Shown here: in pieces, positions 1 through 10,054 of the stretch
How the letters are laid out: every line of letters starts with the position of its first letter
How positions within the stretch are numbered: the stretch's first letter is position 1
Assembly: GCF_000430525.1 (NCBI RefSeq)
Contig: NZ_AUME01000013.1
Location: forward strand, 1-62,241
Direction: 5' to 3'
Length of the DNA stretch: 62,241 nucleotides
From: Prevotella corporis DSM 18810 = JCM 8529
GTDB taxonomy: Bacteria; Bacteroidota; Bacteroidia; Bacteroidales; Bacteroidaceae
Notes under the pieces: generated by a model
Told to the model about the DNA's origin: nothing
The model's input: the letters and a program-made list of their open reading frames with translations, nothing else
Database searches by the model: none
Made by a program: the position numbers and the translations under genes

Positions 1-96
1 ATAAGAAAAAAGAAGCTTACACACTTTTATAGGACAGTACCTGGAAATTGCCAGCCTACCATTTGTCCATTACGCCTAAAAGAATTATCAGACTGT

Positions 97-128
97 AAAA
101 AAGCCCCCGATACATCCGTATCGGGGAC
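97..128 (-). terminator. Intrinsic terminator of the alpha ribosomal operon
   Basis: A perfect 9-bp stem (CCCCGATAC / GTATCGGGG, positions 105-113 and 118-126) with a 4-base loop is followed on the minus strand by a T run. It lies just after rplQ and ends the long ribosomal transcript. I see no gene in bases 1-96. Confidence 0.9.
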
Positions 129-155
129 TTCATTGGGTATTAAATAAATGAAAAC

Positions 156-656
156 TTATTCTGCCTTTGTTTCTTCAGCATTTGTCTCTTCTGCCTTCTC
201 AGCAGCTTCTGTATTAGCTGGAGTTTCAACCTTCTTTGTAGAACGACGACTACGACGAGTTTTCTTGGGCTCAGCCTTCGGCGTCTTAGCCATGTTTTCA
301 TCATAGTCAACTAATTCAATGAAAGCCATTTCTGCAGCATCTCCCTGACGTGTTCCCAACTTGATTACACGGGTGTAACCACCGGGACGGTCGCCTACCT
401 TTACTGAGATTTCCTTGAAAAGTTCAGTCACAGTTTCCTTGTCTTGCAAGTAGCGGAATACAACACGACGTGAGTTGGTTGTATCGTTCTTTGAACGAGT
501 GATAAGTGGCTCTACATACTTTTTCAAGGCCTTTGCCTTTGCCAAGGTCGTAGTGATTCTTTTGTGCTTGATCAAAGATTTAGCCATGTTAGCTAACATA
601 GCTGCACGATGGTCAGCAGTACGACCTAAATGGTTGAATTTTTTATTGTGTCTCAT
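156..656 (-). CDS. rplQ: 50S ribosomal protein L17 (bL17)
   Basis: Large-subunit protein bL17. The first ~115 residues match the family, beginning [12 protein letters not shown] and including [13 protein letters not shown]. The last ~50 residues form a low-complexity tail, first Lys/Arg-rich and then Glu/Ala-rich, which makes the 166-residue protein longer than the roughly 120-130 residues of proteobacterial L17. Such tails are common in Bacteroidetes. It is the final gene of the alpha cluster, 73 bases after rpoA, and is followed by an intrinsic terminator. Confidence 0.97.
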   Translation of the reverse strand: MRHNKKFNHLGRTADHRAAMLANMAKSLIKHKRITTTLAKAKALKKYVEPLITRSKNDTTNSRRVVFRYLQDKETVTELFKEISVKVGDRPGGYTRVIKLGTRQGDAAEMAFIELVDYDENMAKTPKAEPKKTRRSRRSTKKVETPANTEAAEKAEETNAEETKAE

Positions 657-729
657 TTTCTCTTTTTAATTTTGTTGCGGTAAGGATTATACTCCGTAAT
701 AAACGTGAATGCATCTAACGTCTAACGGC

Positions 730-1728
730 TTACTCCTTATCCAATTTGTACTTTGTAATGTCGGTTCCAAACGACAGATTCAGACTTTCGAGCAAATCAT
801 CAAGCTCTGAAAGCGATTTCTTACCAAAGTTGCGGAACTTTAAGAGGTCGGTCTTGTTATACTGTACCAAGTCGCCAAGTGTTTCAACATCGGCTGCCTT
901 CAAGCAGTTGAGTGCGCGAACACTGAGGTTTAGACTTGAATCAGTAAGTTTCGTTTTAAGCAACTGACGCATGTGCAGGACTTCTTCATCAAACTCCTGG
1001 TTGCCTTCTTGATCCTGACTTTCTAGAGTAATCTTCTCATCAGAGAACAACATGAAGTGATAAATCAGAATCTTTGCAGCTTCTTTCAGCGCATCTTTAG
1101 GATGAATGGAACCATCTGTTGAAACTTCAATAATCAGCTTATCGTAATCGGTCTTTTGCTCAACACGATACGGTTCAACTGAATATTTCACGTTGCGAAT
1201 AGGGGTATAAATGGAATCGATTGGAAGTACATTGACATCGGTGCAGAATTCACGATTTTCCTCAGCAGGAACGTAACCACGTCCCTTGTTGATTGTCAAA
1301 TCTATCTGCATGGATGCCTTGGAATCTAAATGACAAATCACTAATTCAGGATTTAACACTTCAAATCCAGTCAGATACTTACCAATATCACCAGCTTTGA
1401 ATTCATTGGAATTCTCAACGGTGATACTAACTTTCTCATTCTCGAATTCTTCTACTACTTGCTTGAACCGAACTTGCTTCAGGTTCAAGATGATGTTGGT
1501 AACATCTTCCTTTACACCAGGTATTGAAGAAAATTCATGCTCAACACCAGCTATACGGATGGTATTGATAGCATAACCTTCAAGAGATGAAAGGAGGATG
1601 CGGCGGAGAGAGTTACCAATGGTAACACCGAAGCCAGGCTCAAGAGGACGAAATTCGAACTTGCCGAACTGGTCATTGGCCTCCAGCATCACGACTTTTT
1701 CAGGTTTTTGAAATGCTAATATCGCCAT
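730..1728 (-). CDS. rpoA: DNA-directed RNA polymerase alpha subunit
   Basis: Alpha subunit (332 residues), the dimerising scaffold on which beta and beta' assemble. The N-terminal domain holds the conserved stretch [19 protein letters not shown] near residues 33-51. The C-terminal domain (about 255-320), which contacts upstream DNA and activators, has the two-helix pattern ending in [16 protein letters not shown]. It lies between rpsD and rplQ, the usual alpha-operon order, 14 bases after rpsD. Confidence 0.98.
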   Translation of the reverse strand: MAILAFQKPEKVVMLEANDQFGKFEFRPLEPGFGVTIGNSLRRILLSSLEGYAINTIRIAGVEHEFSSIPGVKEDVTNIILNLKQVRFKQVVEEFENEKVSITVENSNEFKAGDIGKYLTGFEVLNPELVICHLDSKASMQIDLTINKGRGYVPAEENREFCTDVNVLPIDSIYTPIRNVKYSVEPYRVEQKTDYDKLIIEVSTDGSIHPKDALKEAAKILIYHFMLFSDEKITLESQDQEGNQEFDEEVLHMRQLLKTKLTDSSLNLSVRALNCLKAADVETLGDLVQYNKTDLLKFRNFGKKSLSELDDLLESLNLSFGTDITKYKLDKE

Positions 1729-1742
1729 TAATTTAATGATTT

Positions 1743-2351
1743 TTATTGTTTAGAGTACAACTCAACGATTAACTGCTCCTTAATATTCTCAGGAATGTCT
1801 GCACGATCTGGCTTATGGAGGAACTTTCCACTCTTAGAGTTCTCGTCCCACTCAATCCAAGGATACTTTGTGTGATTGAAACCTGCCAAAGCAGCTTCAA
1901 TAACCTCAAGAGACTTTGCCTTTTCACGTACACCTACGATATCACCTGGTTTCACAGAGAAAGATGGAATGTTGACAACATTACCATTCACTACTATGTG
2001 CTTGTGACCTACCAACTGACGAGCAGCAGCACGTGTTGGAGCAAGGCCAAGACGATATACAACATTGTCAAGACGGCATTCGAGATTCTGAAGGAGAACC
2101 TCACCAGTGATACCACTAGCCTTTGCAGCACGCTCAAACATGTTGCGGAACTGACGTTCAAGCACTCCGTAAGTATATTTTGCCTTCTGCTTCTCGGCCA
2201 ACTGAGCACCATACTCAGAAACCTTACGACGACGATTGTTTCCGTGTTGCCCTGGAGGGAAATTTCTCTTAGCTAACACTTTATCTGCGCCGAAGATTGG
2301 CTCACCAAAGCGGCGTGCGATTCTAGATTTTGGACCTATGTATCTTGCCAT
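1743..2351 (-). CDS. rpsD: 30S ribosomal protein S4 (uS4)
   Basis: Small-subunit assembly protein that binds 16S rRNA early. It is 202 residues, the usual length, with start [17 protein letters not shown] and the S4 RNA-binding domain around residues 93-155 ([23 protein letters not shown]). The N-terminal region lacks the cysteine zinc motif found in some S4 proteins. In many bacteria S4 represses its own alpha operon; no specific S4 target can be recognised here. Confidence 0.97.
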   Translation of the reverse strand: MARYIGPKSRIARRFGEPIFGADKVLAKRNFPPGQHGNNRRRKVSEYGAQLAEKQKAKYTYGVLERQFRNMFERAAKASGITGEVLLQNLECRLDNVVYRLGLAPTRAAARQLVGHKHIVVNGNVVNIPSFSVKPGDIVGVREKAKSLEVIEAALAGFNHTKYPWIEWDENSKSGKFLHKPDRADIPENIKEQLIVELYSKQ

Positions 2352-2387
2352 AATTAAATAATTTCTTTAAATTGTTATAAGATGTGA

Positions 2388-2777
2388 TTATACACGACGA
2401 CGCTTAGGAGGACGGCAACCATTGTGTGGTAAAGGAGTTACATCGACAATCTCTGTAACCTGGATACCAGCTGCGTTGACAGCGCGGATTGCGCTTTCTC
2501 GACCGTTACCTGGACCCTTAACGTATGCCTTGACTTTACGCAGACCAAGGTCGAAAGCTACCTTTGCACAATCCTCTGCTGCCATCTGTGCAGCGTAAGG
2601 AGTGTTCTTTTTTGATCCACGGAAACCCATCTTACCAGCAGAAGACCAAGAGATTACTTGACCTTCATTATTTGCTAAAGATACAATAATATTATTAAAT
2701 GAACTATGAACGTGAAGCTGACCCAATGCGTCAACTCTAACGTTTCTTTTCTTAGATGTTGCTGATTTTTTTGCCAT
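2388..2777 (-). CDS. rpsK: 30S ribosomal protein S11 (uS11)
   Basis: Platform protein of the small subunit next to the Shine-Dalgarno helix. It has 129 residues, the expected size, with the family signatures [31 protein letters not shown] and the basic C-terminal end [13 protein letters not shown]. It is the second gene of the alpha cluster between rpsM and rpsD. Confidence 0.97.
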   Translation of the reverse strand: MAKKSATSKKRNVRVDALGQLHVHSSFNNIIVSLANNEGQVISWSSAGKMGFRGSKKNTPYAAQMAAEDCAKVAFDLGLRKVKAYVKGPGNGRESAIRAVNAAGIQVTEIVDVTPLPHNGCRPPKRRRV

Positions 2778-2860
2778 AATTTCTTTTAGTTTTAAGCTTT
2801 AAGTCTTTAAGCGATGGACAAGTAATTGGTTTATTGCCATCTTCAACTCTCAACTAAATT

Positions 2861-3241
2861 TTACTTAGTAGCTTTCTTCTTATTAGCAACAGTCTTCTTC
2901 TTTCCCTTACGGGTTCGAGCATTATTCTTAGTACTCTGACCACGAACTGGAAGACCATTACGATGTCTAACTCCACGATAGCAACCTATATCCATGAGGC
3001 GCTTGATGTTCATTTGGACCTCTGAACGGAGGTCACCTTCAACCTTGAATTCAGCACCGATAATTTCACGGATCTTAGCTGCTTGGTCATCAGACCACTC
3101 GCTAACCTTCAGGTCGCGGTTGATACCAGCTTTATCCAATATCTTTGCTGAACTACTTCGACCTATACCATAGATATAGGTCAATGCGATTTCGCCACGC
3201 TTGTTCTGGGGCAAATCTACTCCAACAATTCTTATTGCCAT
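2861..3241 (-). CDS. rpsM: 30S ribosomal protein S13 (uS13)
   Basis: Head protein of the small subunit that contacts the P-site tRNA and the large subunit through bridge B1. It has 126 residues, start [20 protein letters not shown], a helix-turn-helix-like core ([14 protein letters not shown]) and the basic tail [19 protein letters not shown] Bacteroidetes promoter lies 42 bases upstream (3283-3290), so this gene can begin the alpha transcript as well as being read through from spc. Confidence 0.97.
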   Translation of the reverse strand: MAIRIVGVDLPQNKRGEIALTYIYGIGRSSSAKILDKAGINRDLKVSEWSDDQAAKIREIIGAEFKVEGDLRSEVQMNIKRLMDIGCYRGVRHRNGLPVRGQSTKNNARTRKGKKKTVANKKKATK

Positions 3242-3282
3242 TGAATGTAATTAATTAAAATGTTTTTTCTCTAAAAAGCATG

Positions 3283-3290
3283 CAAAGGTA
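3283..3290 (-). promoter_or_regulatory. Promoter -7 element ahead of the alpha operon
   Basis: The minus strand reads TACCTTTG, an exact match to the Bacteroidetes TAnnTTTG element, in the gap between rpmJ and rpsM. No clear TTTG -33 box is seen at the ideal distance. It would start a short (about 35-base) leader before rpsM. Confidence 0.65.
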
Positions 3291-3332
3291 ACCATAATTT
3301 ATCTCATAATTAACCTTTTACAGTTTTTTAAC

Positions 3333-3449
3333 TTAACCCTGACGCAATTTAAACTTAGGGTTTTTCTTGTTGATAACGAACAGACGGCCTTTACGACGTA
3401 CGATTTTACAATCCGCTGTACGCTTCTTTAATGATGCTCTTGTCTTCAT
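3333..3449 (-). CDS. rpmJ: 50S ribosomal protein L36 (bL36), zinc-free type
   Basis: A 38-residue ORF, read directly from the minus strand, beginning [17 protein letters not shown] and ending [12 protein letters not shown]. This is the whole of bL36. Classical L36 binds zinc through three cysteines and a histidine. Here only Cys14 remains, so it is the C-minus form, which does not need zinc. It lies 11 bases after infA and closes the spc cluster. Confidence 0.96.
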   Translation of the reverse strand: MKTRASLKKRTADCKIVRRKGRLFVINKKNPKFKLRQG

Positions 3450-3460
3450 TTTATTTATAG

Positions 3461-3679
3461 TTATTTGTATCTGAAAACTATTCTGCCTTTTGTTAAGTCA
3501 TAGGGACTCATCTCAACTTTAACCTTGTCTCCTGGAAGTATCTTGATATAATGCATTCTCATTTTTCCCGAAATGTGTGCGGTTATATCCACACCATTTT
3601 CCAACTCAACACGAAACATTGCATTAGATAAAGCCTCCAAGATTGTTCCGTCCTGCTCAATTGCAGTTTGTTTTGCCAT
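3461..3679 (-). CDS. infA: Translation initiation factor IF-1
   Basis: A 72-residue OB-fold protein that binds the A site of the 30S subunit during initiation. The sequence [20 protein letters not shown] and the core [19 protein letters not shown] are typical. It follows map by 3 bases and precedes rpmJ, the standard Bacteroidetes order secY-map-infA-rpmJ. Confidence 0.98.
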   Translation of the reverse strand: MAKQTAIEQDGTILEALSNAMFRVELENGVDITAHISGKMRMHYIKILPGDKVKVEMSPYDLTKGRIVFRYK

Positions 3680-3682
3680 ATT

Positions 3683-4483
3683 TTAAAAATTTTGTCTTTC
3701 TAAATGTTCTACTTCTTCAAATGAAGATAAAATCTCAGCCTTGCCTTTCCGAATAGCTATGGTATGCTCAAAATGGGCTGCAACCTTACGGTCTTGTGTT
3801 ATGATAGTCCAATTGTCGGGCATGATGCCTATTCGCCTGTCGCCCAATGTCACCATCGGTTCTATGGCTATACACATGCCGTCTTTCAGCATTATACCAT
3901 TTCCTCTTCGACCGTAATTGGGAATACATGGGTCTTCATGCATTTCCCGTCCAATTCCATGACCGGTCAATTCTCTTACGATACCATAACCTTTGGATTC
4001 ACAGAAATCTTGAATAACCGAGCCAATATCCCCAACATGATTTCCAGCCTGCGCCATTTCAATTCCCTTATAAAGGGATTCCTTGGTTATCTTGAGCAAC
4101 TCCATAACTTCTGGCTTCACCTCACCAACAATGAATGTATAGCAACTGTCGCCATTGAAGCCATCTAAAAGAGTCCCGCAATCTATCGAAATGACGTCTC
4201 CGTCTTTTAGAACGACTTTATCACTGGGTATTCCATGAACAACAACCTCATTAACAGAGGTACAGATACTCGCAGGAAATGGTTCACCGAGATGGTTGGG
4301 AAAACCTTTAAAAGTTGGGTGTGCCCCATGATCTCTTATGAACTCTTCAGCTATTCTGTCTAACTCTAAAGTTGTGACACCTGACTTTATGTGGCGGCCA
4401 ACCTCTGCAAGCGTTTTACCCACAAGACGATTGGCCCTCCGCATTAATTCAATTTCATCTTCAGTCTTGAGAAATATTTTCAC
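3683..4483 (-). CDS. map: Methionine aminopeptidase, type I
   Basis: Removes the N-terminal methionine from new proteins when the second residue is small. It is a 266-residue pita-bread metalloprotease. The metal ligands can be seen in order: the Asp pair in SIDCGTLLDGFNGDS, the His of GHGIGREMHEDP, the Glu of IEPMV, and the last Glu/His region FEHTIAI. It sits 16 bases after secY and 3 bases before infA, linking protein export and maturation with ribosome synthesis. Confidence 0.97.
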   Translation of the reverse strand: MKIFLKTEDEIELMRRANRLVGKTLAEVGRHIKSGVTTLELDRIAEEFIRDHGAHPTFKGFPNHLGEPFPASICTSVNEVVVHGIPSDKVVLKDGDVISIDCGTLLDGFNGDSCYTFIVGEVKPEVMELLKITKESLYKGIEMAQAGNHVGDIGSVIQDFCESKGYGIVRELTGHGIGREMHEDPCIPNYGRRGNGIMLKDGMCIAIEPMVTLGDRRIGIMPDNWTIITQDRKVAAHFEHTIAIRKGKAEILSSFEEVEHLERQNF

Positions 4484-4499
4484 ACTTCAAGAAAAAGAT

Positions 4500-5840
4500 T
4501 TAGTAGGCAGCTCCACCACCATTACCACGGGTATGTCCTGCATTCAAGAGTCCGTCATAGTGACGCATCATCAAATGTGATTCTATCTGCTGTAGCGTAT
4601 CAATGACGACGCCTACAAGAATCAGTAATGATGTACCTCCGAAGAACTGTCCGAAAGCGTCCTGAACGTTGAGCCACCCAACAAGTGCTGGCATAATTGC
4701 AATGAACGCAATGAAGAGTGAACCAGGGAAAGTGATACGTGACATCACCGTATCGATGTAGTCTGCTGTATCCTTACCAGGCTTAACTCCGGGGATAAAA
4801 CCATTGTTGCGTTTCATATCTTCTGCCATCTGAGTAGGATTAAGAGTGATAGCTGTATAGAAATAGGTGAATGCAATAACCAAAATCACATAAACCACAT
4901 TATACAGAAGACTCTTGGTGTTCATCAGTGACTGAAGTACGGGGCTTGCGTTATCAGTAGAATACTGAACAATTGCCAATGGTATAAACATCAATGCCTG
5001 AGCAAAGATGATTGGCATAACATTGGCAGCAAACAGTTTCAAAGGGATATACTGTCTTGCCCCACCGTATTGCTTGTTGCCGACAACACGCTTAGCATAC
5101 TGTACAGGAACCCTACGAGTTGCTTGTGTAAGAAGAATTGCTGCACATACGACGGCATAGAGTATGACAAGCTCAACTATGAACATTACAAGTCCACCAC
5201 TGGTGATAGCGGTGAATCGGCTACTAACTTCCTGGAAGAAAGCTTGTGGCAGACGGGCGATAATACCCACCATAATGATAATAGAGATTCCATTCCCTAC
5301 TCCCTTGTCTGTAATGCGCTCTCCCAACCAAAGGATGAACATAGAGCCTGCGGCCAGTATGATGGAAGCAGGAAACATGAAGGCAGTCCAGCCCACGCCC
5401 GTAGCAAGGGCGCCAGCTGCCTGCGTCTTCAAGTTTATCAGATACGCCGGTGCCTGGAACAGTAGAATAATCACTGTCAGAATACGGGTGTACCAATTGA
5501 TTTTCTTATGTCCACTTTCACCTTCACGCTGCATCTTTTGGAAATAAGGCACAGCGACGGCGAGGAGTTGCATAACAATTGAAGCTGAGATGTAGGGCAT
5601 AATTCCCAATGCGAAGATTGAAGCATGGGAGAATGCACCACCTGAGAACATGTCCAACAGTGACATAAGGCCGCCTGCGGTCTGCGACTGCAACTTTTCC
5701 AACAAAGTTGGATTTATACCTGGGAGTACTATGAACGACCCAAAACGGTAAATAGCTGTAAACAGAATAGTGATGAGAAGACGCTGACGCAAATCTTCAA
5801 CCTTCCAACAGTTCTTCAGTGTCTCAATAAACTTTTTCAT
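4500..5840 (-). CDS. secY: Protein translocase subunit SecY
   Basis: Central channel of the Sec translocon in the inner membrane; its partner SecE is encoded at 35523-35714. It has 446 residues with about ten hydrophobic segments, the first near residues 18-40 (LLITILFTAIYRFGSFIVLPGI). Family stretches include MPYISASIVMQLL and GNGISIIIMVGI. The C-terminal end GLLNAGHTRGNGGGAAY is short and Gly-rich. It lies 4 bases after rplO, as is usual for the spc operon. Confidence 0.98.
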   Translation of the reverse strand: MKKFIETLKNCWKVEDLRQRLLITILFTAIYRFGSFIVLPGINPTLLEKLQSQTAGGLMSLLDMFSGGAFSHASIFALGIMPYISASIVMQLLAVAVPYFQKMQREGESGHKKINWYTRILTVIILLFQAPAYLINLKTQAAGALATGVGWTAFMFPASIILAAGSMFILWLGERITDKGVGNGISIIIMVGIIARLPQAFFQEVSSRFTAITSGGLVMFIVELVILYAVVCAAILLTQATRRVPVQYAKRVVGNKQYGGARQYIPLKLFAANVMPIIFAQALMFIPLAIVQYSTDNASPVLQSLMNTKSLLYNVVYVILVIAFTYFYTAITLNPTQMAEDMKRNNGFIPGVKPGKDTADYIDTVMSRITFPGSLFIAFIAIMPALVGWLNVQDAFGQFFGGTSLLILVGVVIDTLQQIESHLMMRHYDGLLNAGHTRGNGGGAAY

Positions 5841-5844
5841 TAAC

Positions 5845-6291
5845 TTAGATTATAGTTGTGTTACCACCTACTGCCTTGATAGCTTCTTCAGCAGTCTTTG
5901 AGAAGGCATTTGCCTCTACATCTACCTTTGCCTTCAATTTACCATTGCCTAGAATTTTAACAAGTTCCTTACCATTTGTCAAGCCTGCCTCTTTGAGTTC
6001 AGCTATGCCAATTTTAGTAAGGTTCTTCTTCTCAACAAGTGCCTGAAGGGTAGATAAGTTAACTGCGAAATATTCCTTGTGGTTGATATTTTTGAATCCA
6101 CCTTTAGGAACACGGCGCTGGAGAGGCATCTGACCACCTTCAAAGCCGATCTTTCTCTTATAACCAGAACGTGACTTGGCACCCTTGTGACCACGGGTAG
6201 AAGTACCACCGAGGCCAGAACCTGTACCACGGCCAATACGACGACGTGAATGTGTGGAGCCTAATGCTGGTTTCAAATTATTTAATTTCAT
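5845..6291 (-). CDS. rplO: 50S ribosomal protein L15 (uL15)
   Basis: Large-subunit assembly protein of 148 residues. The Gly/Arg-rich N-terminal half (RRIGRGTGSGLGGTSTRGHKG) threads into 23S rRNA. The globular C-terminal half contains EGGQMPLQRRVPKGGFKN. It sits between rpmD and secY. Confidence 0.97.
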   Translation of the reverse strand: MKLNNLKPALGSTHSRRRIGRGTGSGLGGTSTRGHKGAKSRSGYKRKIGFEGGQMPLQRRVPKGGFKNINHKEYFAVNLSTLQALVEKKNLTKIGIAELKEAGLTNGKELVKILGNGKLKAKVDVEANAFSKTAEEAIKAVGGNTTII

Positions 6292-6317
6292 AATTATTGT
6301 TTCCTTTATAAGATTAA

Positions 6318-6494
6318 TTAATCAATTACTGATACCAGGTGATGAACCTTGCGAATCATTCCGCGGATACTTGGAGTATCTTCTACTTCAACAACCTGAG
6401 AAATCTTACGAAGGCCAAGAGCCAACAAAGTGCTCTTCTGGTCCTTAGGAGCGTTGATACGGCTCTTAATTTGCTTTACTTTAATTGTTGCCAT
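6318..6494 (-). CDS. rpmD: 50S ribosomal protein L30 (uL30)
   Basis: A 58-residue ORF beginning MATIKVKQIKSRINAPKDQK and ending HHLVSVID. It matches the short bacterial uL30, which binds 23S rRNA next to 5S rRNA. It falls between rpsE and rplO, the standard spc position, with a 17-base gap after rpsE and an AGGAGAA-like ribosome-binding sequence upstream. Confidence 0.96.
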   Translation of the reverse strand: MATIKVKQIKSRINAPKDQKSTLLALGLRKISQVVEVEDTPSIRGMIRKVHHLVSVID

Positions 6495-6511
6495 AGTTAT
6501 TTCTCCTATAA

Positions 6512-7024
6512 TTAACCGTTAAAAACTTTTTCCATTCCGATACCACGCTCGCCGGCCACAGTATAAGCATCACGCATCATTGCGAGAGCTGCGATAGTAG
6601 CCTTTACAAGGTTGTGAGGGTTCGATGAGCCCTTTGACTTTGCAATCACGTCAGAAATACCAGCACTCTCCAACACAGCACGCATAGCACCTCCAGCCTT
6701 TAGACCAGTACCTGCTGCGGCTGGTTTGAGAAGAACATGAGCACCTCCGAAACGAGTCTCAACCTCGTGAGGAATAGTACCCTTCAAAACAGGAACTTTC
6801 ACCAAATTCTTCCTTGCAGAATCGGTACCTTTCTGAATAGCAGCTGTAACTTCACCTGCCTTTCCAAGTCCCCAACCAATAACGCCTTTACCGTCACCTA
6901 CAACGACGATAGCAGCGAATGTGAAAGTACGACCACCTTTTGTAACCTTAGTCACACGGTTAATAGCAACCAAGCGGTCCTTCAGTTCAACGTCACTATT
7001 TACTTTTACTTTATTCATTGCCAT
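6512..7024 (-). CDS. rpsE: 30S ribosomal protein S5 (uS5)
   Basis: Small-subunit fidelity protein at the mRNA entry site. It has 170 residues with the N-terminal double-stranded RNA-binding domain ([20 protein letters not shown], residues ~24-43) and the C-terminal fold ([17 protein letters not shown]). It lies 6 bases after rplR. Confidence 0.97.
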   Translation of the reverse strand: MAMNKVKVNSDVELKDRLVAINRVTKVTKGGRTFTFAAIVVVGDGKGVIGWGLGKAGEVTAAIQKGTDSARKNLVKVPVLKGTIPHEVETRFGGAHVLLKPAAAGTGLKAGGAMRAVLESAGISDVIAKSKGSSNPHNLVKATIAALAMMRDAYTVAGERGIGMEKVFNG

Positions 7025-7030
7025 AATCGT

Positions 7031-7375
7031 TTAGAATTTAAGACCTCCTTCACGGGCTGCATCAGCCAAAGCTTGTACACGTCCATGATAAAGGTAACCG
7101 TTACGGTCGAAAACAACCTGTTCTACACCAGCAGCTGTTGCCTTCTCAGCTACGAGCGCACCGACTTTCTTTGCCTGATCGATTTTAGTCATCTTCTCAA
7201 GACCAACTGATGAAGCTGAAGTGAGAGTAGTTCCAGTCAGATCGTTAATTACCTGGGCATATATCTGCTTATTACTGCGGAAAACGCTCAAACGTGGACG
7301 CTCAGCAGTACCATTCACACTCTTACGAATGCGGAACTTTATCTTAAGTCTTCTTTGTTCTTTCTTTGTTGTCAT
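7031..7375 (-). CDS. rplR: 50S ribosomal protein L18 (uL18)
   Basis: 5S rRNA-binding protein of 114 residues. It shows the family pattern [20 protein letters not shown] near the N terminus and the C-terminal [20 protein letters not shown]. It sits 21 bases after rplF. Confidence 0.97.
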   Translation of the reverse strand: MTTKKEQRRLKIKFRIRKSVNGTAERPRLSVFRSNKQIYAQVINDLTGTTLTSASSVGLEKMTKIDQAKKVGALVAEKATAAGVEQVVFDRNGYLYHGRVQALADAAREGGLKF

Positions 7376-7396
7376 AATCGTTATGAATTATTAAAG

Positions 7397-7963
7397 TTAC
7401 TTAGCTGCAGCCGTCTTACCAGACTTTCTGCGAATAACCTCACCCTTAAACAGGATACCCTTACCCTTGTAAGGTTCAGGCTTACGGAAAGAACGGATTT
7501 TAGCACAAATGAGACCTAACAACTGCTTGTCAGCTGATTCGAGAGTGATAATTGGATTCTGGTTGCGTTCACTCTTAGTTTCAACCTTCACTTCCTTAGG
7601 AAGCTGGAGGAAAATGGGATGAGTGTAACCGAGTGAGAACTCAACTAAGTTTCCTTGGTTAGAAACACGATAACCGACACCAATAAGTTCCAAAGTCTTT
7701 GAGTAGCCCTCGCTTACACCTACAACCATATTGTTGACAAGTGAGCGGTATAAGCCATGGTAGGCCTGCTTCTGCTTGACATCCTCTGGATTCTTCTCAT
7801 CTATCTCAAAAGTCACCTGACCATCAGCAATAATAGTCCTGATGGATGGATGAACATACTGAGACAACTCGCCCTTAGGGCCTTTCACTGTAACGACATT
7901 GTCCTTGAGAGTCAATGTAACTCCGGCAGGAACACTAATTGGCAATTTTCCAATTCTTGACAT
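7397..7963 (-). CDS. rplF: 50S ribosomal protein L6 (uL6)
   Basis: Large-subunit protein near the factor-binding site. I place the start at 7963, giving 188 residues beginning MSRIGKLPISVPAGV, the family N terminus, preceded by the ribosome-binding sequence TTGGAGG. The frame stays open upstream to 7993 but that would overlap rpsH. Both L6 repeats are present, and the C-terminal motif RKPEPYKGKGI is intact. Confidence 0.96.
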   Translation of the reverse strand: MSRIGKLPISVPAGVTLTLKDNVVTVKGPKGELSQYVHPSIRTIIADGQVTFEIDEKNPEDVKQKQAYHGLYRSLVNNMVVGVSEGYSKTLELIGVGYRVSNQGNLVEFSLGYTHPIFLQLPKEVKVETKSERNQNPIITLESADKQLLGLICAKIRSFRKPEPYKGKGILFKGEVIRRKSGKTAAAK

Positions 7964-7977
7964 AGTAAATCCTCCAA

Positions 7978-8373
7978 TTAATAAATATAGCAAAGAACTT
8001 CTCCGCCGATTTTCTCAGCAGCAGCCTCTTTGTTAGTCATTACACCTTTAGACGTAGAAATAATTGCAATTCCAAGTCCGTTAATTACTCTCGGCATGTC
8101 TTTGTAGCCAGTGTACTGGCGAAGACCTGGTGTAGAAACGCGCTTCAAACTCTTGATAGCGTTCTGCTTTGTTACTGGGTCGTACTTCAATGCGACCTTG
8201 ATTGTACCCTGAGGGCCATCCTCGATGAACTTGTAGTTCAAGATGTACCCCTTCTCGAAGAGAATCTTGGTAATAGACTTCTTCAAGTTAGACGCAGGAA
8301 CTTCAACAACACGGTGATGAGCCATGATTGCGTTTCTTAGTCTTGTCAGATAATCTGCTATTGGATCTGTCAT
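7978..8373 (-). CDS. rpsH: 30S ribosomal protein S8 (uS8)
   Basis: Central-domain assembly protein, 131 residues, start MTDPIADYLTRLRNAIMAHH. The C-terminal signature ISTSKGVMTNKEAAAEKIGGEVLCYIY is seen in part as STSKGVMTNKEA. In E. coli S8 represses the spc operon; no leader target is recognised here. Confidence 0.97.
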   Translation of the reverse strand: MTDPIADYLTRLRNAIMAHHRVVEVPASNLKKSITKILFEKGYILNYKFIEDGPQGTIKVALKYDPVTKQNAIKSLKRVSTPGLRQYTGYKDMPRVINGLGIAIISTSKGVMTNKEAAAEKIGGEVLCYIY

Positions 8374-8486
8374 AAATTATAAATGTTTAATTAATCGGGA
8401 CTACCCCGACAATATTAAAAAATGCCTGTAGCATCAATGCGCTGTGCGTCTTAGCACATTAGCACAAAACACACAACGCAGTAAGT

Positions 8487-8789
8487 TTACCAGCTTGCCT
8501 TCTTTACGCCAGGAATGAGCCCCTGTGACGCCATCTCACGGAACTGGATACGAGAGAGACCGAACTGGCGGATATAGCCTTTTGGACGTCCGGTGATCTT
8601 GCAACGGTTGTGAAGACGGATAGGATTCGCATTCTTGGGAATGGCCTGAAGTTTGCGAGCTGCCTCATAAGCTTCTGCTGGGTCATTTGAAGTAGCGATA
8701 ATCTTTTTCAGAGCTGCGCGTTTTTCAGCGTAACGAGCAACAAGCTTTGCACGCTTAATCTCACGAGCTTTCATTGATTCTTTTGCCAT
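8487..8789 (-). CDS. rpsN: 30S ribosomal protein S14 (uS14), zinc-free type
   Basis: Head protein of the small subunit, 100 residues, start [16 protein letters not shown]. The C-terminal stretch [19 protein letters not shown] is typical. The two CxxC zinc motifs of the short form are absent, so this is the long C-minus form. The 113-base gap to rpsH carries only a small hairpin (TCGGG/CCCGA) and no gene. Confidence 0.97.
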   Translation of the reverse strand: MAKESMKAREIKRAKLVARYAEKRAALKKIIATSNDPAEAYEAARKLQAIPKNANPIRLHNRCKITGRPKGYIRQFGLSRIQFREMASQGLIPGVKKASW

Positions 8790-8794
8790 ATCTC

Positions 8795-9349
8795 TTAATC
8801 GTTTTTAGCGTTCTTGAATGGAAGACCGAAGCCCTTCAAAAGTGCATAGCCTTCCTCATCAGTCTTAGCTGTTGTAACGAAGGTTATATTCATACCTTGA
8901 ATGCGGTCAACTTGATCGATATTGATTTCTGGGAAGATGATCTGCTCACTGATACCCAAAGTATAGTTACCACGACCATCAAACTTACTTTCAATACCTT
9001 TGAAGTCACGGATACGTGGCAATGAAACACGTACGAGTTTCTCAAGGAACTCATACATACGCTCACGGCGAAGTGTTACCATGACGCCAATAGGCATTTT
9101 CTTACGAAGCTTGAAGTTAGCGATATCCTTTTTTGAGTAGGTGGCTACAGCTTTCTGACCAGTAATTTCAGAAATTTCGTTGATAGCAACTTCGATAATC
9201 TTCTTATCTTGTGTTGCATCACCCAACCCTTGGTTAATTACGATCTTCTTCAGGACAGGAATCTGCATGGCTGAAGTGTAGTTAAACTGCTTCTGCAATG
9301 CGGGAGCGATCTGCTCCTTGTACTCTTTCTTTAACTGTGCTGTATCCAT
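8795..9349 (-). CDS. rplE: 50S ribosomal protein L5 (uL5)
   Basis: 5S rRNA-binding protein of the central protuberance, 184 residues. It carries [38 protein letters not shown] and the C-terminal [20 protein letters not shown]. Its start overlaps the rplX stop region by one base, which suggests translational coupling. Confidence 0.97.
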   Translation of the reverse strand: MDTAQLKKEYKEQIAPALQKQFNYTSAMQIPVLKKIVINQGLGDATQDKKIIEVAINEISEITGQKAVATYSKKDIANFKLRKKMPIGVMVTLRRERMYEFLEKLVRVSLPRIRDFKGIESKFDGRGNYTLGISEQIIFPEINIDQVDRIQGMNITFVTTAKTDEEGYALLKGFGLPFKNAKND

Positions 9350-9666
9350 TATTTAATTTCCTCCCCTGACTTTTTAGCGATGCGCTTAACGGTCTTACCG
9401 TCACGTTCTATCTTGATACGTGTGGGCTTTCCGCTCTTAGGATCTATCAAACTTAAATTAGAGATATGAATAGGTGCCTCCTGCTTAACAATACCTCCCT
9501 GAGGACTTGCTGCAGAGGGCTTTGTGCTCTTAGAAACCATATTGATTCCCTCTACAAGTACACGTTCTTTATCAACGATAACCTTGAGCACCTTACCACT
9601 TCTGCCCTTGTCAGAGCCAGCAAGGACGATAACTTGATCGCCTTTCTTTATATGGAATTTTGCCAT
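9349..9666 (-). CDS. rplX: 50S ribosomal protein L24 (uL24)
   Basis: Assembly-initiating large-subunit protein with an N-terminal KOW motif ([21 protein letters not shown], residues ~7-27). It is 105 residues, the usual length, and overlaps rplE by one base. Confidence 0.97.
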   Translation of the reverse strand: MAKFHIKKGDQVIVLAGSDKGRSGKVLKVIVDKERVLVEGINMVSKSTKPSAASPQGGIVKQEAPIHISNLSLIDPKSGKPTRIKIERDGKTVKRIAKKSGEEIK

Positions 9667-9686
9667 TTTATTATTCTGTTTAATAA

Positions 9687-10052
9687 TTAAAGAACCTCAG
9701 GTGCCAAGGATACCACTTTCATATTCACTGCACGAAGTTCACGAGCAACGGGACCGAAGATACGGCTACCGCGAATCTCGCCTGCATTGTTCAGCAATAC
9801 ACAAGCATTGTCGTCGAAGCGGATGTACGAACCATCAGCACGACGAATTTCTTTCTTTGTGCGAACTATCAAAGCTTTTGATACTGCACCCTTCTTGATT
9901 TCACTTGATGGGATGACGCTCTGTACAGCAACTACGATAACGTCACCAACACTTGCATAACGACGGCGTGTTCCACCGAGTACGCGGATACACTTTGCTT
10001 CGCGAGCTCCGCTGTTATCACATACTGTAAGTTTTGATTCTGATTGTATCAT
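9687..10052 (-). CDS. rplN: 50S ribosomal protein L14 (uL14)
   Basis: Highly conserved five-stranded protein at the subunit interface, 121 residues. Motifs: [20 protein letters not shown] at the start, [15 protein letters not shown] in the middle, and [17 protein letters not shown] near the end. It lies 2 bases after rpsQ. Confidence 0.98.
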   Translation of the reverse strand: MIQSESKLTVCDNSGAREAKCIRVLGGTRRRYASVGDVIVVAVQSVIPSSEIKKGAVSKALIVRTKKEIRRADGSYIRFDDNACVLLNNAGEIRGSRIFGPVARELRAVNMKVVSLAPEVL

Positions 10053-10054
10053 AA

